From: Sphingomonas faeni
GTDB lineage: Bacteria; Pseudomonadota; Alphaproteobacteria; Sphingomonadales; Sphingomonadaceae
Assembly (NCBI RefSeq): GCF_030817315.1
Contig: NZ_JAUSZF010000001.1
Span: forward strand, 2,526,501 to 2,590,500
Direction: 5' to 3'
Length of the DNA: 64,000 bases
This document shows, piece after piece, positions 1 to 9,399 of the stretch. The notes under the pieces were generated by a model. That model was not told where the DNA came from and made no database searches. It saw nothing but the letters and a program-made list of their open reading frames with translations. Made by a program: the position numbers and the translations under genes. Positions within the stretch are counted from its first letter, which is position 1, and every line of letters begins with the position of its first letter.

Positions 1-2331
1 CTTGGCGGTTGGTTGCAGGACGATCTCGACCGCGACCGACTTGTGGCCGTCTTCCACCCCAGCGCCGGTGAACACGTCGAACACGCGGGCGGAGACGATC
101 GCGGCCTTGTCTGCACCCTTGACCGCGCGGACCAGCGTGTCGGTGGCGAGCGCCGCGGGCACTAGGAACGCGAAGTCGCGGCGGACGGCTTGGAGGGCCG
201 GGGGCGTGTAGGCTGAGCGGGTGAAGCCGCTCGCACGCTTGGGCGGTATCGCGTCGAGGTAGACTTCTACCGCGGCGACCGCGCCGTCGAGATCGAACGC
301 TTTCAGGACAGAAGGGTGGAGCATGCCGAAGCTTGCCAGCACCGTCTTGGGGCCGAGGCGGAGCGTGCCGGACTGGCCGGGGTGCCAAGCGTCGCCCGCT
401 TCACCCATGACTTGCAGGTTGTCGACCGGCGCACCCGATGCGGCGAGCAGCGCAAGAGCTTCGGCCTTTGCGTCGTACGCATCGAAGCTGGCCGCCTTGC
501 CCTCGCGCCAGCCGCGGGGGCGGCGGTCGCCCGCCAGGACCACGCCTAGCGTCGCGCGTTCGGCATCGGCGAGGTAGCGGCGGCCGATCTCGAACAGGCG
601 CACCGTCTGTGCCCCGCGCTTAAGGTTGCGTCCTGTCGCCGCGAGCAGGCCGGGGAGTAGCGAGGGGCGCATGACCTTCAGGTCTTCGCTGATCGGGTTG
701 GCGAGCGTCCAGGCGCCGCCGCCGAAGGGGGCTGCCTCGGCGTCGGAGAGGAAGCTCCACGTCACCGCTTCGTCGAGGCCTCGGGCTGCGGCAGCGCGAC
801 GCGCTCTACGTTCGAGCTTCTGCTCGGGGGTGGCGGTCGGTTTCGCGACGCCGGGCATGCGCGGGAGGGGCGTCGAGGGGATATTGTCGATGCCTTCGAT
901 GCGGACGACTTCCTCGACGAGGTCGGCGGGGCCGTCGACGTCGCGGCGCCAGGTCGGGATCGTGACCGGCCATTTGCCTTCGATCGTCGAGAACAACGCG
1001 TCGCTGAACGCATCCGCGGACTTAATCGCTCCGATCGTGAAGCCGAGCGACAACAGCGTGCGGGCCTGGCGTTCGGGGGCGACGTGGAGCCCGCCGAGGT
1101 CTGCGCTAAGGCGTGGGTCGTAGTGGATTACGCGGGGTTCGAGCGGGGGTTCGCCCGAGCGCGTGACTTCGCTGGCCGTGCCGCCGCAGATGTGGAGGAC
1201 GAGGGCGGTGGCGATCGCGAGGCCGTCATCGAGGAACGCCGGGTCGACGCCGCGTTCGAACCGGCTGCGCGCGTCGGAGGTGAGGGTGAGCTTCTGGCCG
1301 GTGCGGGCGATGTGGTCGGGATCGAAATAGGCGCATTCGATCAGCACGTCGGTGGTGTCGGCGGCAACGCCCGAATGTTCGCCGCCCATGATGCCGCCGA
1401 TGTCGTGCACGGCGGTGTCGTCGGCGATGACGGTCATGGTTTCGTCGAGCGTGTAGGTCTTGCCGTTGAGCGTGACGACCTGTTCGCCGGGCTTGGCCTT
1501 GCGCGCGACGAGGCCGCCGGAGAGCTTGGCGCGGTCGTAGACGTGCAAGGGGCGGCCGAGGTCGATCATCAGGTAGTTGGTGATGTCGACGAGTGCGGAG
1601 ATGGGCTTCTGGCCGATCGCGATGAGGCTGCGGCGCATCCAGTCGGGGGATTCGCCGTTGGTCACGCCGGTGACGGTTTGGGCGAAGAAGGCGGGGCAGC
1701 CGGCAGTGTCGTCGGTGCGGACGGACGGGCCTTCGCCTTGCGTGGCGATCGGGTCGAAGATCAGCGGCGTAAGCATGCCGAGCCCGGCTGCGGCAAGATC
1801 GCGGGCGATGCCGCGCACGCCCATGCAGTCCTGGCGGTTGGGGGTGATCGCGACGTCGATGACCGGGTCGGTCAGGCCGGCATAGTCGGGGTACGGCGTG
1901 CCGATCGGCGCGTCTTCGGGGAGTTCGATGATGCCGTCATGATCTTCGCCGAGTTCGAGCTCACGCGTCGAGCACATCATGCCGTTGGATTCGACGCCGC
2001 GGATGCTGGCGAGCTTAAGCGTGACGTCGAGGCCGGGGACGTAGGCGCCGGGTGCGCCGAACACGCCGACTAGGCCGGCGCGCGCGTTGGGGGCGCCGCA
2101 GACGACCTGCAGCGGGCCGTTACCGGCGTCGACCGAGAGGATTTGCAACTTGTCGGCCTGCGGGTGGCGTTCGGCGCTGAGGACCTTGGCGATCTTGAAC
2201 GCGGCGAGCTTTTCGCCGGGGTTCTCGACGCCTTCGACTTCGAGGCCGATGCGGGTCAGTGCCTCGACGATCTGGTCTAGCGTGGCGGTGGTTTCGAGGT
2301 GCTGCTTGAGCCAGCTGAGGGTGAACTTCAT
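1..2331 (-). CDS. pheT: Phenylalanine--tRNA ligase beta subunit (3' end outside window)
   Basis: Beta chain of the heterotetrameric PheRS that charges tRNA-Phe in the cytoplasm. The minus-strand frame is open for 777 codons and has no stop inside the window, so roughly the last 20-30 residues lie beyond the left edge. It begins [12 protein letters not shown], the usual PheT start, followed by the OB-fold tRNA-binding (EMAP) region at about residues 40-150, with GAPNAR and NGMMCS patches. The B3/B4 editing and B5 regions follow, then the start of the C-terminal anticodon-binding (FDX-ACB) domain. The start codon overlaps the pheS stop by 4 nt (ATGA), so the two chains are translationally coupled. 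Nothing looks damaged in the visible part. Confidence 0.97.
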   Translation of the reverse strand, partial: MKFTLSWLKQHLETTATLDQIVEALTRIGLEVEGVENPGEKLAAFKIAKVLSAERHPQADKLQILSVDAGNGPLQVVCGAPNARAGLVGVFGAPGAYVPGLDVTLKLASIRGVESNGMMCSTRELELGEDHDGIIELPEDAPIGTPYPDYAGLTDPVIDVAITPNRQDCMGVRGIARDLAAAGLGMLTPLIFDPIATQGEGPSVRTDDTAGCPAFFAQTVTGVTNGESPDWMRRSLIAIGQKPISALVDITNYLMIDLGRPLHVYDRAKLSGGLVARKAKPGEQVVTLNGKTYTLDETMTVIADDTAVHDIGGIMGGEHSGVAADTTDVLIECAYFDPDHIARTGQKLTLTSDARSRFERGVDPAFLDDGLAIATALVLHICGGTASEVTRSGEPPLEPRVIHYDPRLSADLGGLHVAPERQARTLLSLGFTIGAIKSADAFSDALFSTIEGKWPVTIPTWRRDVDGPADLVEEVVRIEGIDNIPSTPLPRMPGVAKPTATPEQKLERRARRAAAARGLDEAVTWSFLSDAEAAPFGGGAWTLANPISEDLKVMRPSLLPGLLAATGRNLKRGAQTVRLFEIGRRYLADAERATLGVVLAGDRRPRGWREGKAASFDAYDAKAEALALLAASGAPVDNLQVMGEAGDAWHPGQSGTLRLGPKTVLASFGMLHPSVLKAFDLDGAVAAVEVYLDAIPPKRASGFTRSAYTPPALQAVRRDFAFLVPAALATDTLVRAVKGADKAAIVSARVFDVFTGAGVEDGHKSVAVEIVLQPTAK

Positions 2332-3443
2332 GCGCCGACTCCGCCGGACAGAGTGGGGACGTCGAGGCTCGAAAAGCCGTAATGCTTGAGCCAGCGGATA
2401 TCGCCGTCGAAGAACGGGCGGAGGTCGTCCATGCCGTATTTGAGCATGGCCAGGCGGTCGATCCCGCAGCCGAACGCGAAGCCCTGCCATTCGTCGGGGT
2501 CGAGCCCGCACGCTTCGATCACCTTGCGGTGGACCATGCCCGAGCCGAGGATTTCGAGCCAGCCATCGGGCTCGGCGCCACCGACGACGCGCTTGCCCTT
2601 CACGAGGGTGTAGCCGACGTCGATCTCGACCGATGGCTCGGTGAACGGGAAGTAGCTGGGGCGCAGGCGGAGCACGATGTCGTCACGCTCGAAGAACGCC
2701 TTCACGAACGTCTCGAGCGTCCATTTGAGGTGGCCGAGCGTGATGCCCTTGTCGATCACGAGGCCCTCGACCTGGTGGAACATCGGCGTGTGCGTCGCGT
2801 CGGAATCCGAGCGGTAGGTGCGGCCGGGGGCGATGATGCGGATCGGCGGTTTTTGCGAGAGCATCGTGCGGATCTGGACAGGCGACGTGTGCGTGCGGAG
2901 GAGCGAGAAGGTGGTCTTCTCGTCGGCGGTGCCGGCAGCCTTCGCGTCGATCCCCTGCTGGAGATAAAAGGTATCGTGCATCGCCCGCGCGGGGTGCGTC
3001 TCGGGGATGTTGAGCGCGGTGAAATTGTGCCAGTCGGTCTCGATCTCGGGGCCGGTGGCGACCGCGAAGCCCAGGTCGGCGAAGATCTCGGCCAGTTCGT
3101 CCATGACCTGGCTGACCGGGTGGATCGTGCCGGCGGGCGTGGCGTCCGCGGGGAGCGTCATGTCGAGCGTTTCGCTGGCGAGGCGCGCGTCGAGTGCGGC
3201 GCGTTCGAGCGTGGCTTTGCGGTCGGCGATACCGTTGGCGACGGCTTCGCGGAGGCCCTGGATCTGCGGGCCTTGGACGAGGCGCTCTTCGGGCGTCATC
3301 TTGCCGAGCGTCTTCAGCAGCAGCGTGATCGTGCCCTGCTTGCCGAGCGCCTCGACCCGGCACGCGTCGAGCGCATCGAGCCCGGATGCGGCGGCGATCG
3401 CCGTCAGCATGTGGTCGCGCATCTGGTTCAGGTCTTCGGTCAC
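2328..3443 (-). CDS. pheS: Phenylalanine--tRNA ligase alpha subunit
   Basis: Catalytic alpha subunit of PheRS, a class II aminoacyl-tRNA synthetase (Phe + ATP + tRNA-Phe). The 371 residues match the family length. An N-terminal coiled coil covers about 1-95. The class II core shows THTSPVQIR at 184-192, the motif 2 region [14 protein letters not shown] at 207-220 and motif 3 [10 protein letters not shown] at 325-334. The gene overlaps pheT by 4 nt. Upstream, the usual rplT-pheS junction has been separated by a repeat-flanked GIY-YIG gene and by a terminator after rplT, so pheST probably has its own promoter at about 3444-3545. Confidence 0.98.
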   Translation of the reverse strand: MTEDLNQMRDHMLTAIAAASGLDALDACRVEALGKQGTITLLLKTLGKMTPEERLVQGPQIQGLREAVANGIADRKATLERAALDARLASETLDMTLPADATPAGTIHPVSQVMDELAEIFADLGFAVATGPEIETDWHNFTALNIPETHPARAMHDTFYLQQGIDAKAAGTADEKTTFSLLRTHTSPVQIRTMLSQKPPIRIIAPGRTYRSDSDATHTPMFHQVEGLVIDKGITLGHLKWTLETFVKAFFERDDIVLRLRPSYFPFTEPSVEIDVGYTLVKGKRVVGGAEPDGWLEILGSGMVHRKVIEACGLDPDEWQGFAFGCGIDRLAMLKYGMDDLRPFFDGDIRWLKHYGFSSLDVPTLSGGVGA

Positions 3444-3485
3444 TGTTTCGCCATCCTAACTTCGCGCGTCTCTATCGCTCTACTT

Positions 3486-3575
3486 GTCATCCCCGAAGGC
3501 GGGGATCCATATGAGCTACCGGTTCGGTCGTCATCACCGTAGCGGTTATGGTTTCCCGCCTGCGCGGGAATGACG
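3486..3575. repeat. Palindromic doublet, family D copy 1
   Basis: Two short hairpin arms face each other: GTCATCCCCGAAGGCGGGGA on the left and TTCCCGCCTGCGCGGGAATG followed by AC on the right, separated by about 50 nt. CCATA in the left half answers TATGG in the right half, so the whole unit is an imperfect palindrome of about 90 bp. It lies between pheS and the GIY-YIG gene and supplies the last dozen codons and the stop region of the latter. A second copy of the same layout sits at 3901-3995, on the other side of that gene. Confidence 0.8.
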
Positions 3576-3875
3576 GAAAGGCGGGAGGCCCAACCCTATC
3601 GCCAGATCGTCCCAGTCCAGATTGCTTTCTTCGATCAGCCGAAGCTTCCAGTCGCGGTTCCACTTTTTCAGCTGCTTCTCGCGCGTGATCGCCGCTTCCA
3701 TCGTGTCGGCCATCTCGTAGTGCACCAGCCGGTAGATGCCGTAGCGGGAGGTGAAGCCCTTGATCAAGCCTTCGCGGTGCTGGTGGATGCGGCCGAGCAG
3801 ATTGGAAGTGACGCCGATGTAGAGCGTGCCGTGGCGGCCGGTGGCTAGGATGTAGACGCAGGGCTGCCAGTCCAT
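3546..3875 (-). CDS. GIY-YIG nuclease family protein
   Basis: Small single-domain protein of the GIY-YIG endonuclease superfamily (UvrC/YhbQ-like fold). From the ATG at 3875 it begins MDWQPCVYIL and is 109 residues long. An in-frame ATG at 3905 would add 10 residues but falls in the repeat. The core signature is visible as VYIL..LYIGVTSNL followed by RIHQHREG, with the expected Arg and basic residues; later comes EKQLKKW, typical of the small YhbQ-like group. The C-terminal tail PPFRHSRAGGKP is encoded by the arm of a palindromic repeat. Similar short proteins are common in sphingomonads, with no established role; a part in DNA processing is inference. Confidence 0.85.
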   Translation of the reverse strand: MDWQPCVYILATGRHGTLYIGVTSNLLGRIHQHREGLIKGFTSRYGIYRLVHYEMADTMEAAITREKQLKKWNRDWKLRLIEESNLDWDDLAIGLGLPPFRHSRAGGKP

Positions 3876-3900
3876 CCGTTTTTCCCCTCCCGACACCGCC

Positions 3901-3995
3901 GTCATTCCCGCGGAGGCGGGAACCCATACTGGCTGACGTCGGGGGTGATCACAATGGTTCGGAGTTTATGGGTTCCCGCCTTCGCGGGAATGACG
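3901..3995. repeat. Palindromic doublet, family D copy 2
   Basis: Left arm GTCATTCCCGCGGAGGCGGG then AACCCATA; right arm TATGGGTT then CCCGCCTTCGCGGGAATGAC. The outer halves are near-perfect inverted repeats of about 27 nt around a roughly 40-nt centre. It lies immediately upstream of the GIY-YIG gene and mirrors the copy at 3486-3575 downstream of it. Confidence 0.85.
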
Positions 3996-4050
3996 ATTTA
4001 AGGGCAGACGAGCGATCCGCGTGCCGCGCCGCGATCCACCCCAAACGCAG

Positions 4051-4080
4051 AAAAGGCGCCGGTGGTCTCCCACCGACGCC
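4051..4080 (-). terminator. Rho-independent terminator after rplT
   Basis: Read on the minus strand: stem GGCGTCGGTGG, loop GAGA, stem CCACCGGCGCC, then TTTT. The 11-bp stem has a single G-U pair and the T run follows directly. It lies 27 nt past the rplT stop, so it should end rpmI-rplT transcripts and uncouple them from pheST. Confidence 0.85.
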
Positions 4081-4106
4081 CTCCCGAAACTCACCTCAGT
4101 CGCGAA

Positions 4107-4472
4107 TTACGCGGCCTGGGGAAGTGCCGCCTTCACCTGAGCGACGATCGCGCTGAAGGCTGCGCCCTCGTGCATGGCGATGTCGGCCAGGACCTTGCGG
4201 TCGAGCTGAATGCCCGCAAGCTTCACGCCGTGCATGAACTGCGAATACGTCAGACCCTCGGCGCGGACGCCGGCGTTGATGCGCTGGATCCAGAGGCCAC
4301 GGAAGGTGCGCTTCTTAACCTTGCGGTCGCGATATGCGTACTGTCCGGCCTTCTCAACGGCCTGACGGGCGATGCGGATGGTGTTCTTGCGACGGCCATA
4401 ATAGCCCTTCGCCTGAACCAAAATACGCTTGTGCTTGGCGCGGGTGGTAACACCCCGTTTTACGCGTGCCAT
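4107..4472 (-). CDS. rplT: 50S ribosomal protein L20
   Basis: L20 binds 23S rRNA early in large-subunit assembly. The 121-residue product begins [20 protein letters not shown] and carries the conserved [12 protein letters not shown] and [10 protein letters not shown] segments at about 22-57, rich in Arg and Lys as expected. The gene follows rpmI with a 19-nt gap and is presumably co-transcribed with it. A strong hairpin terminator lies just downstream. infC, which precedes rpmI in many bacteria, is not next to this pair. Confidence 0.99.
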   Translation of the reverse strand: MARVKRGVTTRAKHKRILVQAKGYYGRRKNTIRIARQAVEKAGQYAYRDRKVKKRTFRGLWIQRINAGVRAEGLTYSQFMHGVKLAGIQLDRKVLADIAMHEGAAFSAIVAQVKAALPQAA

Positions 4473-4491
4473 TGTCTAATTCCTTCTCAGC

Positions 4492-4695
4492 TCAACGCAG
4501 GCCGTAAGGCGCCCAGGCCTTAACCGCTGCGGTATCGGCCTTCGACAGCAGCTTGGTGCCGCGGTTCTGACGGATGTACTTGCCGTTGTGATGCGCCAGA
4601 CGGTGACGCTTGCCGGCGACGCCGTGCTTGAGCAGGCCGGTGGCGGTGAGCTTGAAGCGTTTCTTGACGCCGCTCTTGGTCTTCAGCTTGGGCAT
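4492..4695 (-). CDS. rpmI: 50S ribosomal protein L35
   Basis: L35 is a small basic large-subunit protein of 67 residues, the normal length. It begins MPKLKTKSGVKKRFKLTATG and ends AWAPYGLR. The ATG at 4695 is chosen over an in-frame upstream ATG at 4749 because it gives the canonical MPKLKT start and has an AAAGGA ribosome binding site directly before it. It is the first gene of rpmI-rplT. Confidence 0.98.
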   Translation of the reverse strand: MPKLKTKSGVKKRFKLTATGLLKHGVAGKRHRLAHHNGKYIRQNRGTKLLSKADTAAVKAWAPYGLR

Positions 4696-4865
4696 TTTTA
4701 TCCTTTCGGTTGACGAGAGGAACGCTGAAATCGCCGCGGCAGCCCACACTGGCCGGGCGATTCGTCGAACGCGTTCCCTTCGAGGAAGCGGGCCGCATAG
4801 ACGGGTGTGCGACGAGACGCAACCTCATGGTGGAACCGCTGGGCGGGTCATGCGATAGGCTTTGC

Positions 4866-7001
4866 ATGGACGCCAGCCCGACCCAGCCGATCGACGCCCC
4901 CTTTTCGGGGCCCGAACCCGTCGACACGCAAAAACGTCGCAAGTGGCGGATACTGCGCAACATCCTGCTCGGGATCGTCGCGGTCCTCGTGGCGATCTGG
5001 CTGGTGCTGTATATCACCAAGGGCCGCTTCCTGAAGCATCCGTTCGAGCGCGTCGTCGGATCGCTGACGCACCGCACGCTCAAGGTCCGCGGCGATTTCC
5101 AGCTCTATTTCGCGCCGTTCCGCATCAAGCTGAACGCGGAGAACTTCACGCTCTCGAACCCCGATTGGGCGAGCCGGCCGAACCTGTTCCGCGCGGACAA
5201 GCTCGATACGCGGATCGCGCCGCTGTCGCTGATCTTCGGCAAGCGGCGGCTCTACTGGCTCGATCTCGTCAACGGTGACGTCGATCTGGAGTGGAACAAG
5301 GCGCACAGCGCGAATACGTGGACGTTCTCCGAGAAGAAGGGGGGCAAGCCGCTCGAGTTTCCGCGGATCGACGTCGCGACGGTGACCGGCACGTCGGTGC
5401 GCTATCTCGACCCGCGGATGCGGATCGTCGCGGACCTCAACATCGCCGACATTCGATCGGTCGACGCGACGATCGGGCGTGCCGTGGGGGTGACAGGCCG
5501 AGGCCGGCTGCGCGAGACGCCGTTCACGCTGACCGCGCAACTGCTGTCGCCGGATGCGACCGCCAATCGGGGGCAGAACAAGCTGGTTGCGCGGGCAAGG
5601 GCGGCGGGCAACGTGATCGACGTCGCGGGTACGCTGCCGAGCATCGCCGATGTCGAGAACGTGCCGCTGGCGGTCACCGCGCGTGGCGCCAACCTGTCGA
5701 CGCTGCTTGGCATCATCGATGTCGCGATCCCAAACACGCGGAAATACAAGCTGCGTGCGCAACTCATCAAACAGGGTGACGAGTACGCCTTTACCCGGCT
5801 GCGGGGTGTGGCGGGCCGGACCGATCTCGCTGGCAAGCTGACCATTACCAACGGCGAGCGCATCCATCTCGATTCGGTGCTCACGACCAAGAGCCTCGAC
5901 ATCATCGACGCGGCCCCGTTCATCGGCTTCAATCCCGACATCGTCGAAACGCGCGGCGCGGTGGCCGCTGCCGCCGCGACGGGCGCCGCTCCGCAACGGC
6001 TGTTGCCTGACGGAAACCTCCCGGTCGCGACGATGCAGATCTTCGATGCCGACCTGAAATGGACGATCGGCATGGTCAAGTCGCGCAACCTGCCGATCGC
6101 CAACGTCGATCTGACGCTCGATTTGGAGCGCGGTCGGCTGGCGCTGTCGCCGCTGACTTTCTCGATGGCCCGCGGCAACGTGGCCTCGGACGTCATCTTC
6201 AATACGCGCGCGCGGCCGAGCGCGGTGTCCTACGACATCCGCCTCGCGCCGACGCCACTTGGTCGACTGCTGAAGGGCTATGGCCTGACCGAGGCCGGGA
6301 CCACTGGCACGGTCAAGGGTCGGATCAAGCTCGACGGACGCGGCGACTCGATCCATGATTCGCTGGCGTCGTCGCGCGGGCGGATCGCGTTCGTGCTGCC
6401 GTCAGGGGCGCTATCGGTGCGCAACGTGCAGCTTGCAGAACTCGATATCGGCACGTTTGCGCAGCGGATGTTCCAGGGGAAGCTCGACGAGCCGGTACAG
6501 ATCAATTGCGGACTGATCGGCTTCACCGTGCGCGGCGGGGTCGCGGCGGCGGACCCGATCCTGATCGACACGCGCAAGAACGTGATCGTCGGCCGCGGCG
6601 GGTTCAGCTTCCGCAACGAGGCGGTCGACTTGGCCTTCCGTGCGGATTCGAAGAAGTTCAGCCTGTTTGCCGGGCAATCGCCGGTGGGCGTCGAAGGGAT
6701 GTTCGCAGCACCGAAATTGAACGTGATTTCGAAGGATTTGCTTGCGCGGGTCGGTAGTGGGCTTGGACTTGCGCTGGTGGCGACGCCGGTCGCGGGGATC
6801 CTCGCGTTCGTCGATGTCGGCGATGCGAAGTCTACCGCGTGCGGGCCGGTCCTCTCTGGGGCTACGGCGGCAGCGCAGCGGACCACCAAGGGCCAGCCGC
6901 GGGATGACGTCGGGCGTGGCACGACCGCCAAGGCCGAGGATGGGAAGACGAATTCTGCGGAGAAGAAGGGGCAGCGGAAGAAGTTCCTGGGGATCTTCTG
7001 A
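4866..7001 (+). CDS. AsmA family protein
   Basis: Large inner-membrane-anchored protein of 711 residues. After a basic cytoplasmic stretch (TQKRRKWRILRN) there is one membrane helix at about 30-50, then a long periplasmic beta-rich region with the AsmA-type N-terminal block (LTHRTLKVRGDFQLYFAPF) and the C-terminal AsmA domain (about 480-640). AsmA/YhjG relatives belong to the group of bridge-like proteins implicated in moving phospholipids to the outer membrane; that role here is by family. The start at 4866 is preferred to an earlier in-frame ATG at 4710 because it gives a short cytoplasmic N-terminus. The gene is divergent from rpmI. The extreme C-terminus is Lys/Arg rich. Confidence 0.85.
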   Translation: MDASPTQPIDAPFSGPEPVDTQKRRKWRILRNILLGIVAVLVAIWLVLYITKGRFLKHPFERVVGSLTHRTLKVRGDFQLYFAPFRIKLNAENFTLSNPDWASRPNLFRADKLDTRIAPLSLIFGKRRLYWLDLVNGDVDLEWNKAHSANTWTFSEKKGGKPLEFPRIDVATVTGTSVRYLDPRMRIVADLNIADIRSVDATIGRAVGVTGRGRLRETPFTLTAQLLSPDATANRGQNKLVARARAAGNVIDVAGTLPSIADVENVPLAVTARGANLSTLLGIIDVAIPNTRKYKLRAQLIKQGDEYAFTRLRGVAGRTDLAGKLTITNGERIHLDSVLTTKSLDIIDAAPFIGFNPDIVETRGAVAAAAATGAAPQRLLPDGNLPVATMQIFDADLKWTIGMVKSRNLPIANVDLTLDLERGRLALSPLTFSMARGNVASDVIFNTRARPSAVSYDIRLAPTPLGRLLKGYGLTEAGTTGTVKGRIKLDGRGDSIHDSLASSRGRIAFVLPSGALSVRNVQLAELDIGTFAQRMFQGKLDEPVQINCGLIGFTVRGGVAAADPILIDTRKNVIVGRGGFSFRNEAVDLAFRADSKKFSLFAGQSPVGVEGMFAAPKLNVISKDLLARVGSGLGLALVATPVAGILAFVDVGDAKSTACGPVLSGATAAAQRTTKGQPRDDVGRGTTAKAEDGKTNSAEKKGQRKKFLGIF

Positions 7002-7555
7002 GGGCGTGAGGGACGGTACGCCCCCTTCCCTACCTTGCTCTTCCTCGCGTCACGCGAGCGCCGGCTCGATGGCTGGGCGCGTTCAGAGGGCTAGCGTTGC
7101 GTGTCCGTGGGTCCCGGCGTCCGCCGGGATGACGGATGGGGGCGTAAGCGGGGTTTGGTGGTGGACATGCGGGTCAGTTGTTGCTCGCCAGTTGTTGCTC
7201 ATGGATATGAAGCACATCCGCTGCTCGGGCGGAATCGCGGCGTTCGCGTTGAATAGCGGCTTGGCTACGACGCTGTCGTTGCGAAGCACTTACTGCTGAC
7301 CACACCAACCCCGCCACCCCGGCGGACGCCGGGGCCCATGGTTAGGTGCGCGTAGACGGCTAGCGCTCCATGTTCGCGAGCCCCGACGTCCGCGGGGATG
7401 ACGAGTGGGGGGCGATGATGTGGGGCGTTGCGGTTTGCGATACCGCTTTTGTGCCCCCTCCCACTTGCGGTTTTGAGCAGAGCTGATCGCGGGCCGGGTG
7501 CCGGTACGTACGTCGCGCCCTCCCCTAGCCCCTCCCGCAAGCGGGAGGGGAATCC
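7002..7555. other. Gene-free region with several hairpin repeats
   Basis: No convincing gene in about 550 nt. It holds short hairpin arms of the GTCCCGGCGTCCGCCGGGAT type at about 7114-7135, 7313-7337 and 7381-7404. The stretches 7086-7135 and 7357-7406 are diverged direct repeats (both read AG-GGCTAGCG and end in GGGATGACG). At 7452-7550 lies a full family G element that abuts the hisN stop. No plausible Shine-Dalgarno plus start combination was found. Confidence 0.7.
7452..7550. repeat. Palindromic doublet, family G copy 1
   Basis: Left arm CCCCCTCCCACTTGCGG, right arm CCCCTCCCGCAAGCGGGAGG then GG. Its right 51 nt (7500-7550), starting GCCGGTACGTACGTCGCGCC, recur with only two mismatches inside the recF coding region at 16691-16741. 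The element ends 5 nt before the hisN stop codon. Confidence 0.85.
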
Positions 7556-8398
7556 TTATCCGTGGTCGTGGCCGTCGTGTCCTTCATGGGCGTGCCCGTC
7601 ATCCTGCAATCGGTGCATCGCTTCGAGCACCTCGTCCATCCGCGCCGGGTCGCCGATCGCTAGGACATGGCCTTCGCTCTCAGCCGTCAGCGGGTCGCCG
7701 TTCCAGTCGCACATGCGGCCGCCCGCCCCCTCGACTACCGGCACCAGCGCCGCGAAGTCGTAGAGCTTCAGTCCCGACTCGCACACCACGTCCAGATACC
7801 CGCTCGCGAGCAGGCCGTAATTATAACAGTCGCCGCCATACACAGGCCCCTGGCGCGGGTTACCGCCAGAGATCGCAGCGACGAGTGCGAGGTAGTGCGG
7901 GACGTCGACCTCGTCGAAGAGGTGCGGGCTGGTGGTGGCGATCGTCGATCCTGCCAGCTCGCGGCAGGTGCGGGTCCGGACCGGTACCCCGTTCAAAGTG
8001 GTCGGACGCCCCGCGACACCGACCCAGCGTTCGCGTTGGATCGGCTGGTCGATGATGCCGAGAACCGGCCAGCCATCCTCTACCAGTGCAATCAGCGTCC
8101 CGAAGATCGCGCGCCCCACGGTGAAGCTGCGCGTGCCGTCGATCGGGTCGAGCACCCATTTGCGGTTGGTGACGCCTGGCTTCTCGCCGAACTCCTCGCC
8201 GACGATGCCGTCACCCGAGCGCTCGGCATCGAGCAGCCGGCGCATTGCCGATTCGGCCTCGCGGTCGGCGCGGGTGACGGGGGATTGGTCGTCCTTGATC
8301 TCGACGCCGTGCTCCTGGCGGAAATAGGGTCGGATGACGTTGCCCGCAGCATCCGCGAGGCGGTGCGCGAGATCGATATCGGCTTGGGTTACTGGCAT
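7556..8398 (-). CDS. hisN: Histidinol-phosphatase, inositol-monophosphatase type
   Basis: Mg-dependent phosphatase of the IMPase superfamily, most similar to HisN, which removes phosphate from histidinol phosphate in histidine synthesis. The 280 residues show GEEFG at 67-71 (first metal site), DPIDGT at 84-89 (second), and the third-metal region with D214 in GLKLYDFAALVP. hisG and hisD are elsewhere in this window, so the pathway is scattered. The C-terminal 13 residues (GHAHEGHDGHDHG) form an unusual His/Asp/Gly tail. It is divergent from the peroxiredoxin gene. Substrate could also be another sugar or inositol phosphate; the HisN call rests on overall resemblance. Confidence 0.85.
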   Translation of the reverse strand: MPVTQADIDLAHRLADAAGNVIRPYFRQEHGVEIKDDQSPVTRADREAESAMRRLLDAERSGDGIVGEEFGEKPGVTNRKWVLDPIDGTRSFTVGRAIFGTLIALVEDGWPVLGIIDQPIQRERWVGVAGRPTTLNGVPVRTRTCRELAGSTIATTSPHLFDEVDVPHYLALVAAISGGNPRQGPVYGGDCYNYGLLASGYLDVVCESGLKLYDFAALVPVVEGAGGRMCDWNGDPLTAESEGHVLAIGDPARMDEVLEAMHRLQDDGHAHEGHDGHDHG

Positions 8399-8488
8399 AT
8401 TTCCAGCCTATCGAGCGCAGCCGTTACGGGCAATGGACGGATCGTTCGTGTCGGCGTAGGTCATTGCGATCCAACCGGAGTATCATCC

Positions 8489-9028
8489 ATGCGCCTCGTC
8501 TCGACACTTGCAACCGCCGCTGCTCTCCTAGTCGCAGCGCCTGCGCTGGCGGCGCTCGCGCCCGGTGCCAAGGCTCCGGATTTCACCACGCGCGGCGCGA
8601 TCGCCGGCAAGGTGTTCACCGTCCACCTCGCCGAACAGCTGAAGAAGGGCCCGGTCGTCCTCTACTTCTTCCCAGCGGCATACACCGGCGGCTGCAACGC
8701 CGAGGCACATGCCTTCGCCGAGGCGATCCCCGCCTTCACCAAGGCGGGCGCGACCGTGATCGGCATGTCGGCCGACAATGTCGAGACGCTCAGCAAGTTC
8801 TCGGCCGAGAAGTGCGCGGGCAAGTTCGCGGTCGCCAGCGCCGGGCCGAACGTGGTCAAGGGCTACGACGTCGCGCTCGGCAAGCAGATGGCAGGGCGCG
8901 ACATCACCAAGCGCACCAGCTACGTCATCGCCAAGGATGGCCGCATCGCGTTCGTACATGACGAGATGAACCCCGAGGCGCATGTCTCAACGACGCTTGC
9001 CGCAGTCCAGAAGCTCAGGGGCAAGTAA
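8489..9028 (+). CDS. Secreted peroxiredoxin (AhpC/TSA family)
   Basis: Thiol peroxidase of 179 residues with an N-terminal signal peptide (MRLVSTLATAAALLVAAPALA), so probably periplasmic. The peroxidatic motif PAAYTGGC places the active Cys at 69. The BCP-type resolving Cys five residues later is absent (His instead); C109 in AEKCAGK is the only other cysteine seen and may serve instead. RTSYVIAKDGRI is the conserved C-terminal strand. The ATG at 8489 follows a GGAG site at 8477-8480. It is divergently arranged with hisN. Confidence 0.88.
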   Translation: MRLVSTLATAAALLVAAPALAALAPGAKAPDFTTRGAIAGKVFTVHLAEQLKKGPVVLYFFPAAYTGGCNAEAHAFAEAIPAFTKAGATVIGMSADNVETLSKFSAEKCAGKFAVASAGPNVVKGYDVALGKQMAGRDITKRTSYVIAKDGRIAFVHDEMNPEAHVSTTLAAVQKLRGK

Positions 9029-9399
9029 TGATCGATACCGGACCGGCAAATACCTGCCGTCCGGTGACATTATGCTGACGCCAACGACCTGCACGGTCAC
9101 GGCGTCGGCGACCGCGTGCTGACCGTGATCGGTCAGCGATGGCGGCCGAAACCCCGTTCCAGCGTGCTGCCCAGTTACTCTATTACTGCCAAGAAAGATG
9201 GTCGCGATCGGATTTGCTCGGGGTGATCCCGGGAATTGGCGCAATGTGCGACGAAGAGGTGGTGAGTTTTACCAACTCGATCTTCATAAAATCGAGAAGT
9301 CCCACGAAATCAACGAAGTAAGAAACTGGCACGGGCCATGCAAATCATTCGATATCGGCAGCCGGATGGTCCGGCGCCCGACCATCGAAGGAATATTTC
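9029..9399. other. Intergenic region with hairpin and sigma-54-like site
   Basis: No gene recognised. An interrupted hairpin at 9037-9065 (ACCGGA-C-CGGCA, loop AATACC, TGCCG-TCCGGT) sits 9 nt after the peroxiredoxin stop and may act as its transcript end, although no T run follows. The right part holds a good sigma-54-like promoter match at 9328-9343 upstream of the micropeptide pair. Confidence 0.6.
9328..9343 (+). promoter_or_regulatory. Candidate sigma-54 (RpoN) promoter
   Basis: TGGCACGGGCCATGCA matches the -24/-12 consensus TGGCACG-N4-TTGCA at every position but one, with the invariant GG and GC in exact register. It would start transcription near 9354, about 46 nt before the first micropeptide ATG at 9400. 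No enhancer-binding protein site was recognised, and whether the host encodes RpoN cannot be seen here. Confidence 0.45.

Noticed and set aside
4696..4865. infC or L20 autoregulatory leader upstream of rpmI
   Set aside because: The interval to the divergent AsmA-like gene is too short for infC, and no pseudoknot-like leader structure could be recognised by eye.
7428..7763. Plus-strand short frame overlapping hisN and the repeat region
   Set aside because: It is antisense to hisN for most of its length, lacks a ribosome binding site and has the composition of a repeat-derived shadow.
9037..9065. Riboswitch or small RNA after the peroxiredoxin gene
   Set aside because: Only one interrupted hairpin is present, with no conserved riboswitch core or downstream expression platform.
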